The translations under genes were made by a program, and so were the position numbers. From an uncultured Dorea sp. (lineage in GTDB: Bacteria; Bacillota; Clostridia; Lachnospirales; Lachnospiraceae): a stretch of DNA of 41,553 nucleotides. The notes beneath the pieces were generated by a model. The model saw nothing but the letters and a program-made list of their open reading frames with translations. It did not search any database and had not been told where the DNA came from. The stretch is taken from positions 1 to 41,553 of the forward strand of contig CAPEBR010000032.1 of the NCBI GenBank assembly GCA_948602995.1, given 5' to 3'. This document shows positions 32,866 through 40,959 of the stretch, in pieces; position 1 is the first letter of the stretch; every line of letters begins with the position of its first letter.

Positions 32866-34210
32866 TATTTTTGCAGGTCTTTTCAGTCTTGTTTCGGATA
32901 TCTGTGCCGGCATAGTAATTTTAAAGCTTATGCCCCGCGGCAGCAGGAGGAAGTATGCATTTTGTAAAGTGTTTTTGCCGTTGGTCTATGTTGTAACGTT
33001 AGCATTTCTCATGGCATTCCTTTATAAAGGGCATCTTCTCAGGCTTACTGCCGTCAATATAGCGGCATCTTATATGGTGCTTTTAGGGAATGCAGCCTGT
33101 ATCAGTATGCTCTTTGGGGAAGCTTTCCAGACATGCTGGGGGAGTGTTATATTCAGCGGAATCGCAAAAGAGTTTTCGGGTGTCGTATGCTTTTCACTTC
33201 TTTCAGACAGACCTTTGGATTTAAGTATTCCAAATGAACATATGCTGTATTTATTTGTAAATACGCTGATGTCTCCTGCTTTATTTCTCCTGTTTTTATT
33301 TTTTCTATATAAGATGAAAATCGGAAAGGTGTACTGTCAATGGATGGAACACAAGAGCTCCTGGGGCTTTGGCCTGATCTGCTTAAGTGCTTATCCGCTT
33401 CTATATATCGGAGGGGCTGAGTTTCTTATGGGCTGGGGAATGAGCCGCAATGGCAGCTTAATCTTTGTGTATCTCATAATGTTCGTTATGCTGGCTCTTT
33501 TTAATTATATGGGTCTTGAAGAACAGCAGCGAAAGGAGTTCGATGCACAGCAGCTGATTCTTAAACAGCAGAATGCTTATATCCGTACTTTGGAAGGAAT
33601 GCAGGAGGAGATGAGGCGTTTCCGGCATGATTACAAAAATATGATGTCAGGGATGTATCTGAAGGCAAAGGAAGGAGACCTTGCAGAAGCGCTGGAGTTT
33701 ATCCGGGAAATGACGGAAGACTTTGACAGCCAGATTGGCGGACAGATCCGGCAGATGTCACAGCTTGGCAATGTCTATATGACAGAGATAAAAGGACTTC
33801 TCCTTACAAAGATTTCGGAAATGCAAAAGGACCAGACAACCTGTGAGCTGGAGGTAATGAATCCGTTTTACGGGGCAGAATTTAAGACGACCGATCTGTG
33901 CAGATGTTTAGGCATCCTGATTGATAACGCGATGGATGAGGTGCGGGGAAGAGAGGATGCACGGGTATATATTATGATCAGCAGCCAGGAGGACTGTACG
34001 ACATTCCGGGTGAAGAATCTGTTGTATCATAAGGTGGATGTACCTGAGATCTGGAAGCAGGGCTATTCCACGAGGGGAACGAACCGCGGAACCGGGCTTG
34101 CAAGCTATAAAAAGACGGTGGATCTTTATGAAAATGTGCTTCCGGTTACAGCAGTGAAGGATGGATATTTCATTCAGGAGCTTAAGATCAGAAAACGGAA
34201 TGCAGGGTAG
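32837..34210 (+). CDS. AgrC-like sensor histidine kinase (GHKL type)
   Basis: The 457-aa protein has six to seven N-terminal membrane helices (residues about 5-220) and a cytoplasmic kinase. The phospho-acceptor region is RRFRHDYKNMMSGMY, as in AgrC/ComD HPK10 kinases. The ATPase shows N-box LGILIDNAMDEV and the late G-box RGTGLASYK; the family lacks a canonical D-box. AgrC kinases sense secreted peptides, but no agrB or agrD is adjacent, so the ligand may come from elsewhere. It starts in the DUF5714 gene (29-bp overlap) and is followed by its response regulator 12 bp later. Confidence 0.9.
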   Translation: MSFLEIFGYDIFAGLFSLVSDICAGIVILKLMPRGSRRKYAFCKVFLPLVYVVTLAFLMAFLYKGHLLRLTAVNIAASYMVLLGNAACISMLFGEAFQTCWGSVIFSGIAKEFSGVVCFSLLSDRPLDLSIPNEHMLYLFVNTLMSPALFLLFLFFLYKMKIGKVYCQWMEHKSSWGFGLICLSAYPLLYIGGAEFLMGWGMSRNGSLIFVYLIMFVMLALFNYMGLEEQQRKEFDAQQLILKQQNAYIRTLEGMQEEMRRFRHDYKNMMSGMYLKAKEGDLAEALEFIREMTEDFDSQIGGQIRQMSQLGNVYMTEIKGLLLTKISEMQKDQTTCELEVMNPFYGAEFKTTDLCRCLGILIDNAMDEVRGREDARVYIMISSQEDCTTFRVKNLLYHKVDVPEIWKQGYSTRGTNRGTGLASYKKTVDLYENVLPVTAVKDGYFIQELKIRKRNAG

Positions 34211-34222
34211 GGAGGAATACAT

Positions 34223-34957
34223 ATGCTTCCAGTGTACATTTGTGAAGATGAGGAGGAAATCCGCAGGATTCAGATGGAATATCTGGAAAAGCAGATTCTG
34301 ATTGAAGGATATGATATGAAGATTGCCGTATGCAGCGGATGCCCGGAGAAGATTCTTGATGCGGTGAAGGATGCTTCCGGAAGGGGTATTTATTTTCTGG
34401 ATGTGGAGCTTAAAGGAGAATCTATGGACGGATTTTCACTTGGACAGCAAATCAGAAAATATGACCCCAGAGGGTTTATCATCTATGTGACAGCATATAA
34501 AAATCTGGCCTTCGAGACCTTCCGGTATCATCTGGAGGCTTTGGATTACATTGTGAAGGAAAGTACGGAGAAAATGAAAGAGGGGCTCAGACACAGCCTT
34601 TCCGTAATTACGGAGCGGATGCAGGCAGAGCAGGGGGAACACAGGGAATTCTTTTCTGTGAAGGTGATGGATGTGATAAAGCATGTCCCGTTAGATGAGA
34701 TCATGTTTTTTGAAGCCGCCCCGCGCACCCACAGAATTGCTCTCCATGGAACAAATGACTGGTTTGATTTTATCGGGAGCCTAAGAGAACTGGAGGGACA
34801 GCTTGGAAGCAGATTTCTCAGAACCCACAGGGCATATCTTGTGAATGTAGAACAGATTGCAGAGTTGGATCTTAAGGGACGCGAGATAAGAATGAAAAAT
34901 GGAGAGAGGTGTCTGTTTTCAAAGAATATGAAGGGACAACTTTTGGAGAGAATTTGA
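34223..34957 (+). CDS. AgrA-like LytTR response regulator
   Basis: The 244-aa protein has a receiver domain (residues about 1-125; D9-E10 pocket, acceptor Asp in IYFLDVELK and late VTAYKNLAFETF) and a LytTR DNA-binding domain (about 140-240). The latter shows FFEAAPRTHRIALHG and FLRTHRAYLVNVEQI. It should bind direct-repeat promoters when phosphorylated by the AgrC-like kinase. The RBS is GGGAGGAAT. No downstream gene is in tight linkage: the MerR gene has its own promoter 10 bp after the stop. Confidence 0.92.
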   Translation: MLPVYICEDEEEIRRIQMEYLEKQILIEGYDMKIAVCSGCPEKILDAVKDASGRGIYFLDVELKGESMDGFSLGQQIRKYDPRGFIIYVTAYKNLAFETFRYHLEALDYIVKESTEKMKEGLRHSLSVITERMQAEQGEHREFFSVKVMDVIKHVPLDEIMFFEAAPRTHRIALHGTNDWFDFIGSLRELEGQLGSRFLRTHRAYLVNVEQIAELDLKGREIRMKNGERCLFSKNMKGQLLERI

Positions 34958-34966
34958 GAAAAAGTA

Positions 34967-34997
34967 TTGACCTTCAAGCCGCTTTAACCTTTATTAT
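34967..34997 (+). promoter_or_regulatory. MerR-type promoter with 19-bp spacer and internal dyad
   Basis: TTGACC (34967-34972) and TATTAT (34992-34997) are separated by 19 bp, the overlong spacer diagnostic of MerR-activated promoters. The spacer contains the dyad TTCAAG-CCG-CTTTAA (5 of 6 pairs). The MerR gene starts 24 bp later, after AAAGGAGG, so autoregulation is expected. Confidence 0.8.
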
Positions 34998-35021
34998 TAT
35001 AGTTAAAGGAGGTAGTCAGCT

Positions 35022-36020
35022 ATGAAGATCAAAGATGTAGAAATCAGAGTGGGCATCACAAAAGCCAATATCAGATATTATGAAAAAGAGGGGCTTATTT
35101 TCCCTGAAAGAAATGATGTGAATAATTATCGGGATTATTCCGAAAATGATGTGGCATTACTTGAACGGATTAAGGTATTAAGAGTGCTTGGAGTTCCGAT
35201 TTCAGATATCAGGCTGCTAAATAACGGAGACATTACCTTTAGTGAGGTTCTGCTGCGCCGTCTTGAGACGCTCGGGGATGAAGAAAAAAATCTGGAGGCT
35301 GTAAAACGGGTATGTGAAAATCTCCTTCAGAGCAGTCTCCCTTATAATGCCGTAACAGAAAAGGTATTAGAAAACAGCTCTGATTCCTGGAGCAGTCAGC
35401 TCAGGCGAATAATAAAAGAAGATATTACCAGGGAAATCCTTACTCCCAGACAGTTTAATATTAATCTGATGGTCTTTCTGTCCTGGGGATATTTTATATG
35501 TGCAGCTGTCTCCCTGCTTTGGGGAGACATGCTTCTAAATTATTCGGGTTTTATCCCACTTCTTCTTGGTCTTGTATGCTATGCCGCTACATATTTTACC
35601 GCAGATATGAGAATACTCATTGTCCTTTTTCATATAACAGCCTTAAATCTTGTTCCGGAAACAGCGCTTTTATTTATGGCTGCTCCTACACTTATTGCGT
35701 CGAATACAAATCCTGCAAATACATCCATTAGCGGAATCCATTTAGGGCTATTTTGGATCATGCTTATAGTTTATGTACTTCTGTTATATCTGCTATCCGA
35801 AGTCTGGAATGGGTTTTTTAATAAGGCACGTTATGTTGTGGTTACGGCATGCAGCTATACCATTATTATGACACTGCTTGCCGGGACACTTGCCGGGTTA
35901 TGGATGGTAACGGCAACCGGGTTTTTTGTTTTTACTTTATTTACAGGCATGAACTGGTTTCACTCCTTCCATAGAGCCTGCCAGGGATGCAATCGTGTTA
36001 GGATTTCAGTAATGTGCTAA
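35022..36020 (+). CDS. MerR family regulator with C-terminal membrane domain
   Basis: Residues 1-75 are a MerR winged helix (MKIKDVEIRVGITKANIRYYEKEGL; the normal MerR N-terminus). A linking helix follows to about 130. Residues about 145-310 are hydrophobic, with five or six membrane helices (for example NLMVFLSWGYFICAAVSLLWG). The end has HRACQGCNRVRISVMC, with three cysteines. A membrane-embedded MerR protein would sense a membrane or lipophilic signal and act on DNA near the membrane. It heads the ABC exporter genes and lies behind a MerR-type promoter. At 332 aa it is far longer than ordinary MerR proteins. Confidence 0.85.
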   Translation: MKIKDVEIRVGITKANIRYYEKEGLIFPERNDVNNYRDYSENDVALLERIKVLRVLGVPISDIRLLNNGDITFSEVLLRRLETLGDEEKNLEAVKRVCENLLQSSLPYNAVTEKVLENSSDSWSSQLRRIIKEDITREILTPRQFNINLMVFLSWGYFICAAVSLLWGDMLLNYSGFIPLLLGLVCYAATYFTADMRILIVLFHITALNLVPETALLFMAAPTLIASNTNPANTSISGIHLGLFWIMLIVYVLLLYLLSEVWNGFFNKARYVVVTACSYTIIMTLLAGTLAGLWMVTATGFFVFTLFTGMNWFHSFHRACQGCNRVRISVMC

Positions 36021-36058
36021 TGTTAATGCACAAGAAAAAATAGAAAGAGGGTTATTGT

Positions 36059-36916
36059 ATGGAACAGAATGTATTACTTTCTCTGTCGCACATCTCCAAA
36101 CGATTTAAGACAGAACTTGCACTAAGGGACATCAGTATGACACTTTCCAAGGGCGAAATACTGGGCTTCTTAGGGCCGTCGGGCTCTGGAAAGACGACGA
36201 CAATCAAGATTATTACGGGACAGCTCAGGCAGACTACAGGTGAGGCAAAGCTTCTGGGAACGGATTCGACAAATATTGACGCTTCCATCTATGAAAAAAT
36301 CGGGGTGGTTTCAGACAACAGCGGAATTTATGAAAAAATGACCGTATGGCAGAACCTTTATCTGTTTGCCAGAATATGGAAGGTGCCCCGCGGGAGAGTG
36401 GAGCAGGTAATCAGCCAGGTGGGTCTTACAGAGCATATAAAAAAAACGGCGGGGAAGCTTTCAAAAGGACAGACCCAGAGACTTGTTCTTGCAAGGGCAG
36501 TTCTTCATAAGCCGAGAGTTCTGTTTCTGGATGAGCCTACCAGTGGGCTTGATCCGTCTACAGCTGTAGCAATCCACAAGATGCTTCTGGATCTTAAGGA
36601 AGAAGGAATGGCGATTTTTCTTACAACTCACAATATGGAAGAGGCTGCAAAGCTTTGCGACAAAGTTGCGCTTCTGCATGAGGGGGAGATTGTGGAATTT
36701 GGCTCTCCCCAGGAAATCTGCCTGAAATATAACCAGATTAAAAAATATCATGTGCTGCTTAACAGCAATAAGGAGCTGATGCTTGAGCAGAATTCAGAAA
36801 ATATCGGCAGGATTGCCAGGTGGATGGAGAATGATCAGATTGCAAGTATCCATTCTTGTGAGCCAACGCTTGAAACGGTATTTCTTGAGGTGACGGGAAA
36901 GGATTTAAATATTTAA
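36059..36916 (+). CDS. ABC transporter ATP-binding protein
   Basis: The 285-aa protein is an ABC-2-type exporter ATPase. Walker A is GPSGSGKTTT (residues about 38-47), the signature is LSKGQTQRL (variant of LSGGQ), Walker B is VLFLDEPTSGLD, and the H-loop is TTHNMEEA. A C-terminal extension of about 60 residues follows. ATG 36059 follows AGAAAGAGG and is 38 bp after the MerR gene. With the permease it should form an exporter controlled by the MerR protein. The substrate is unknown; drugs, bacteriocins or lipids are usual for this type. Confidence 0.93.
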   Translation: MEQNVLLSLSHISKRFKTELALRDISMTLSKGEILGFLGPSGSGKTTTIKIITGQLRQTTGEAKLLGTDSTNIDASIYEKIGVVSDNSGIYEKMTVWQNLYLFARIWKVPRGRVEQVISQVGLTEHIKKTAGKLSKGQTQRLVLARAVLHKPRVLFLDEPTSGLDPSTAVAIHKMLLDLKEEGMAIFLTTHNMEEAAKLCDKVALLHEGEIVEFGSPQEICLKYNQIKKYHVLLNSNKELMLEQNSENIGRIARWMENDQIASIHSCEPTLETVFLEVTGKDLNI

Positions 36917-36940
36917 AAACTCAGAAGGGAGCTTTTTGTT

Positions 36941-37681
36941 ATGAAAAATATGCACAAATTAGCAGCAGTAGCCCAGATTAAATGGCTCTGCATCAGCAGG
37001 AATACAATGATTATGATGGGACCGGTTATGGTGATTGCCATGGTGGAGGTATGCAAGATTCTTTACGGGAGTAAGTCAGGCGGCGAGCTTGCGCCTTACC
37101 TTACCGGGTTCCTTCTGAATCTGGGGATTTCCATGAATATCTGCTGCGAAGGCTTTGTTATGGTAGGAACCACTATTGCAGAGGAGAAGGAAAAGCATAC
37201 ACTGCGGGTTCTCATGACATCCTCCATTACTGGGATGCAGTATTTTATCGGGAGTATTATAATTCCCTTTCTCATGCTGATGGCGGTAAATTATATTGTA
37301 CTTTTTATCAGCGGGATTCCTTTTGAAATGATACCTGCACTTCCCTTTTTCCTGGTGAGTGTTATAGCTTCTCTTACAAGCTGCGTGCTTGGGATGATTG
37401 TGGGAATCTGTGCGAAGAATCAGATGAATGCAAGTCTGATTGCCACTCCTTTTATGATGGTCTTAATGCTGGTTCCTGTGTTTGGAAATCTGTCAGAGGG
37501 ACTTCATAAGGTTTCGCGATTTCTATTTACCGGGGTTATGACAGGGATGACTGAGTGCCTTGCGAACGGGGAAAAATATGTGATGACGTCCTTGGATGCA
37601 GCAGTGCTTTTTGGTGAGCTGATCGTCAGCATTCTTGTATTTCTTGTACTTTATAAAAGGAATGGCTATGAGAAGGATTAA
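36941..37681 (+). CDS. ABC-2 type transporter permease
   Basis: The 246-aa protein has six hydrophobic segments (about 20-38, 50-75, 98-125, 133-158, 164-180, 218-238). The family-typical EEKEKHTLRVLMTSSI loop falls between helices 2 and 3. It is the membrane partner of the ATPase encoded 24 bp upstream; dimerisation is expected, as only one permease gene is present. RBS is GAAGGGAG. Repeat family A begins 24 bp after the stop and may terminate the operon. Confidence 0.88.
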   Translation: MKNMHKLAAVAQIKWLCISRNTMIMMGPVMVIAMVEVCKILYGSKSGGELAPYLTGFLLNLGISMNICCEGFVMVGTTIAEEKEKHTLRVLMTSSITGMQYFIGSIIIPFLMLMAVNYIVLFISGIPFEMIPALPFFLVSVIASLTSCVLGMIVGICAKNQMNASLIATPFMMVLMLVPVFGNLSEGLHKVSRFLFTGVMTGMTECLANGEKYVMTSLDAAVLFGELIVSILVFLVLYKRNGYEKD

Positions 37682-37704
37682 GTGAAAATTAAGGGACTGC
37701 GGAT

Positions 37705-37820
37705 CCTAGAGCGTGTTTGAAAATTCATTCCTGCCACCTGCACGCCCCACTTTGCGGCTAATTTGCCCCGCAATTTGTGACGCACATTTGGCAGAAAGCA
37801 ATTTTCAAACACGCTCTAGG
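37705..37820. repeat. Palindromic repeat family A, complete copy
   Basis: The 116-bp element has perfect 21-bp inverted ends (CCTAGAGCGTGTTTGAAAAT and one more base, mirrored at 37800-37820). The interior pairs partly (TGCCACCTGCACG against CGCACATTTGGCA), so it folds as one long hairpin. It has no ORF. Partial copies stand at 1-52 and 41499-41553. The surrounding 37682-38023 gap (342 bp, no gene) holds this element, a TTATCATGATAA palindrome at 37828-37839, and the GGGTCAAAA repeats. Confidence 0.92.
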
Positions 37821-37903
37821 ACAAAAGTTATCATGATAATATTTCCTTTGTCTTTCTTTAAATACTTATCAAATATTTAAGAAATGCCGATATTATAACA
37901 TTA

Positions 37904-37972
37904 GGGTCAAAAGGTATTTTGACCCCATGATGCCACGGGTTGTTTCGCATTTTATACATGGTATTTTGACCC
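37904..37972. repeat. GGGTCAAAA hairpin plus direct repeat before the chemoreceptor gene
   Basis: GGGTCAAAA (37904-37912) pairs perfectly with TTTTGACCC (37917-37925) around GGTA. The block GGTATTTTGACCC (37913-37925) recurs at 37960-37972. The MCP start codon lies 51 bp beyond, so this is in its leader or promoter region. A sister hairpin, with GCGTCAAAA arms, follows the MCP gene at 39791. Confidence 0.75.
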
Positions 37973-38023
37973 TGGTATCATCATATTATAAATATCGTAT
38001 TTGAATAAAAGGAGATTAGGGAT

Positions 38024-39718
38024 ATGATAAACTTCATACGGAATTTAAGAATCAGATTAAAACTCTACATTCTTATAGGGGTTGCGCTGGCTGGCATGCT
38101 CATTATCGGGGGAATGTCATTTCTTTTAATGGGAAAGTTAAATGAAAAGACAGACGATATTTCAACAAGCTGGCTTCCAAGTGTAGACGCCGGCAGAGAC
38201 ATGTCCGCTACGCTGTCCAATGTCCGTCTCAATGAGCTTGGATATCTCACAGCTGTTTCTGACGAGGTTGCGGAGTTCAGTCTTCAGTATATTGAGAAAG
38301 AGAAGAGGGAGATGGACGAGCTTCTGGCGAAATATGAAAGCTTAATTGATGAGGAAGAAAAGGGCTTTTATGATGCTGCCATGGATATCTGGAAACAGTA
38401 CCGGCAGGCAGATGAGAAACTGGTTTCCCTGGCAAAGCAGGGAAAGACAGAAGAAGCCCGCGGGATTCTTGAGGGTGAGTGTGTAGAACTCTATAACTCC
38501 TTAAATAGTGCATTTGATGAGATCATTACATATAACACGGAGGGCAGCACCAGGGAGACTGCCGAAAGCGCTTCTCTTTACCAGAAGGCAACGATCATTC
38601 TGGGAGCAATTATTCTTGGAATTATTCTTATCGGCGTTTTTTTCTCTTTCGTGATCATACGTCTGATCAAGATGCCCATATCCGAGATTGAGAATGCAGC
38701 CATAAAGATGGCAGAGGGAGATCTGGATATTGAGATTTCCTATACCTCAAAGGATGAGCTGGGCGTTCTTTCCGACCAGATGCGCAGGCTGGTCAGAAAG
38801 CTTCAGGTCATTATTGATGATGAAAATAAATTCCTTGCCAGAATGGCTTCAGGAGATTTTACGGTAGATTCTGTCTGCGAAGATGAGTATACAGGAGGTT
38901 TCCAGCCTCTGCTGATTTCTTTCCGCACAATTACAGGAAAGCTGAATGAAACGCTGCTTCAGATCAGTGAAAGTTCCGCACAGGTTGCAAACAGCTCTGA
39001 TCATGTATCAAGCGGCGCACAGGCTCTTTCCCAGGGCGCCACCGAACAGGCCAGCTCGGTGGAGGAGCTTGCTGCCACAATTAACGAGATTTCTGAAAAG
39101 ATTAGGCAGAATGCAGAGAACGCACAGCAGGCAAACACGATGGCAGGCACAGTCGGTGCTGAGATGAATACAAGTAATGAAAAGATGCAGCAAATGATAC
39201 AGGCCATGAACGATATTAGCAGCAGTTCCAATGAGATAGGTAAGATCATCAAAACGATTGAGGACATTGCATTCCAGACGAATATTCTGGCTCTTAATGC
39301 GGCTGTGGAGGCTGCACGGGCGGGAGAGGCTGGAAAAGGCTTCGCGGTCGTGGCCGATGAAGTCCGCAACCTGGCAAGTAAAAGCGCAGAGGCGTCCAAG
39401 AGCACTTCTGCCCTGATAGAGAATTCTCTGAAAGCAGTAGAGGGCGGAACCCGGATTGCGGATGAGACAGCACAGTCCCTGCTCCAGGCTGTAGACGGAG
39501 TCAGCGAGATGACTGGTATTATCAGTCAGATTTCAGAGGCCAGCAGTAATCAGGCGTCCGCTGTTTCCCAGATTACGATGGGGATTGACCAGATCTCCAG
39601 CGTTGTCCAGACGAATTCGGCAACGGCACAGGAAAGCGCGGCTGCAAGTGAGGAATTGTCCAGCCAGTCACAGCTTATGAGGAATCTGGTAGGAAAATTC
39701 AGGCTAAAACATTTATAA
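38024..39718 (+). CDS. Methyl-accepting chemotaxis protein (orphan)
   Basis: The 564-aa receptor has two membrane helices (residues about 13-33 and 190-212) around a four-helix-bundle ligand domain, then a HAMP domain (about 213-265) and the long signalling coil. The hairpin tip motif IAFQTNILALNAAVEAARAG and GFAVVADEVRNLA is intact, so it should bind CheA/CheW. No che or flagellar gene is in the window, making this an orphan receptor. The C-terminus lacks a CheR-binding pentapeptide. AAAGGAGATTAGGG precedes the start. Confidence 0.95.
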   Translation: MINFIRNLRIRLKLYILIGVALAGMLIIGGMSFLLMGKLNEKTDDISTSWLPSVDAGRDMSATLSNVRLNELGYLTAVSDEVAEFSLQYIEKEKREMDELLAKYESLIDEEEKGFYDAAMDIWKQYRQADEKLVSLAKQGKTEEARGILEGECVELYNSLNSAFDEIITYNTEGSTRETAESASLYQKATIILGAIILGIILIGVFFSFVIIRLIKMPISEIENAAIKMAEGDLDIEISYTSKDELGVLSDQMRRLVRKLQVIIDDENKFLARMASGDFTVDSVCEDEYTGGFQPLLISFRTITGKLNETLLQISESSAQVANSSDHVSSGAQALSQGATEQASSVEELAATINEISEKIRQNAENAQQANTMAGTVGAEMNTSNEKMQQMIQAMNDISSSSNEIGKIIKTIEDIAFQTNILALNAAVEAARAGEAGKGFAVVADEVRNLASKSAEASKSTSALIENSLKAVEGGTRIADETAQSLLQAVDGVSEMTGIISQISEASSNQASAVSQITMGIDQISSVVQTNSATAQESAAASEELSSQSQLMRNLVGKFRLKHL

Positions 39719-39741
39719 ACATGACATACAGATGTCATGTT
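39718..39741 (+). terminator. Perfect 10-bp hairpin at the end of the chemoreceptor gene
   Basis: AACATGACAT pairs with ATGTCATGTT around ACAG and overlaps the last base of the stop codon. The tail CTTCCTGCT is not a clean T-tract, so termination may be partial. Confidence 0.6.
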
Positions 39742-39779
39742 CTTCCTGCTATAATGAGACCATAAAATGATAGAAGTTT

Positions 39780-39811
39780 CAAAAGGTCATGCGTCAAAAA
39801 CCTTTTGACGC
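39780..39811. repeat. CAAAAGGT/GCGTCAAAA overlapping hairpins before the GyrI-like genes
   Basis: GCGTCAAAA-ACC-TTTTGACGC (39791-39811) is a perfect 9-bp hairpin. The same right arm can alternatively pair with CAAAAGGT at 39780-39787, so two exclusive folds are possible. The motif echoes the hairpin at 37904, on the other side of the MCP gene. Confidence 0.65.
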
Positions 39812-39856
39812 TTATATCATAAAATACATGTTGTAAAAGAAAGGATGGTCTTATTC

Positions 39857-40327
39857 ATGAATTATGAAATTGTAACGCTGGAAGAGAAAATTGCCGTAGG
39901 GATATCAGCCCGGACAAACAATACGTCTTCTGATATGGGAAATGTGATTGGCGGATTGTGGAACCAATTCTATAACGAAGGCGTATATGCCTCCATTCCT
40001 GATAAGGCAAATGAAAAGGCTTTGGGGATTTATACAGATTATGCCGGAGATGAAAGGGCGGATTATACGGTGGTTGTCGCCTGTGAGACAGCCCGTGCCC
40101 CAAAGGAGGAGAAATATCATGTCTGCCGGATTCCTGCAGGGCGTTATGCAAAATTTATCATTCACGGCGATATGGTGCAGGCAGTTGCAGCCGCATGGCA
40201 GGAGATCTGGAGAATGAACCTTCCCCGGAGCTTCCAGTATGATTTTGAGGAATATCAGGATGACGGGATGGAGCATGCAGAAATTCACATTTACGTGGGA
40301 TTAAAGGAGGAACGGGATGGCATTTGA
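39857..40327 (+). CDS. AraC effector-binding (GyrI/Cass2-like) small-molecule-binding protein
   Basis: The 156-aa protein is a stand-alone GyrI-like/AraC effector-binding domain without a DNA-binding region. The Cass2-type features are the N-terminal VTLEEKIAVGISART, the middle NVIGGLWNQFYNEGVY and the late IPAGRYAKFIIHGD. The fold has a deep pocket with a conserved acid and binds amphipathic or cationic drugs. GGATGG lies eight bases before ATG 39857, so the earlier in-frame ATG 39845 is less likely. It overlaps the next gene by 11 bp. Confidence 0.85.
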   Translation: MNYEIVTLEEKIAVGISARTNNTSSDMGNVIGGLWNQFYNEGVYASIPDKANEKALGIYTDYAGDERADYTVVVACETARAPKEEKYHVCRIPAGRYAKFIIHGDMVQAVAAAWQEIWRMNLPRSFQYDFEEYQDDGMEHAEIHIYVGLKEERDGI

Positions 40328-40949
40328 TTACAAAAAGGAATACAGGGAATTTTATATGCCAGGAAACAGACCGGAACTAATCAGCGTCCCGCCCATGAAT
40401 TTTATTGCTGTCCGTGGAAAAGGAAACCCGAATGAGGAGGGCGGTGCGTACAAGCAGTCGATCGGACTGCTTTACGGAATCGCTTTTACGATTAAGATGA
40501 GTAAGAAGACTTCCCATCAGATGGAGGGATATTTTGATTATGTAATGCCGCCGCTAGAAGGGCTCTGGCGGCAGACTGGGGGAGGAGAGATTGACTATTC
40601 CAGGAAGGAGGACTTCGAGTGGGTTTCCATGATACGGCTGCCGGAGTTCGTGACGGAGAAGGAATTCAGATGGGCGGCTGCAGAAGCAGAGGAAAAGAAA
40701 AAAAGCGACTTTTCAAAGGTGGAATTTGTGACCTATGACGAAGGCCTGTGCATTCAGTGTATGCATATAGGCCCTTATGATCATGAACCGGCAACCATAG
40801 CAGTTATGGATACATTTGCAGAAGAAAACGGGTATGTGAATGATATGGACGGCTCCCGTTTCCATCATGAAATCTATCTGAGCGATGTGCGAAGATGCCG
40901 GCCGGAGCGTCTGAAAACGGTGATACGGCATCCAATTATAAAAATCTGA
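40317..40949 (+). CDS. GyrI-like domain protein (SAV2435/Lin2189 type)
   Basis: The 210-aa protein belongs to the stand-alone GyrI-like small-molecule-binding family. It has ISVPPMNFIAVRGKGNPNEE (residues about 22-41), YFDYVMPPLEGLW (about 72-84), and the pocket-lining HIGPYDHEPATI near 151-162. Some members of the superfamily hydrolyse cyclopropane-type toxins; nothing here shows which role applies. Its start overlaps the preceding GyrI-like gene by 11 bp, with GGAGGAACGGG as RBS, so the two proteins are co-made. It is convergent with ridA and the gap is only 10 bp. Confidence 0.85.
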   Translation: MAFDYKKEYREFYMPGNRPELISVPPMNFIAVRGKGNPNEEGGAYKQSIGLLYGIAFTIKMSKKTSHQMEGYFDYVMPPLEGLWRQTGGGEIDYSRKEDFEWVSMIRLPEFVTEKEFRWAAAEAEEKKKSDFSKVEFVTYDEGLCIQCMHIGPYDHEPATIAVMDTFAEENGYVNDMDGSRFHHEIYLSDVRRCRPERLKTVIRHPIIKI

Positions 40950-40959
40950 CTGCACGCTA

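Noticed and set aside
32837..34957. Complete agr quorum-sensing locus
   Set aside because: No AgrB-like peptidase and no AgrD-like peptide could be found in the flanks.
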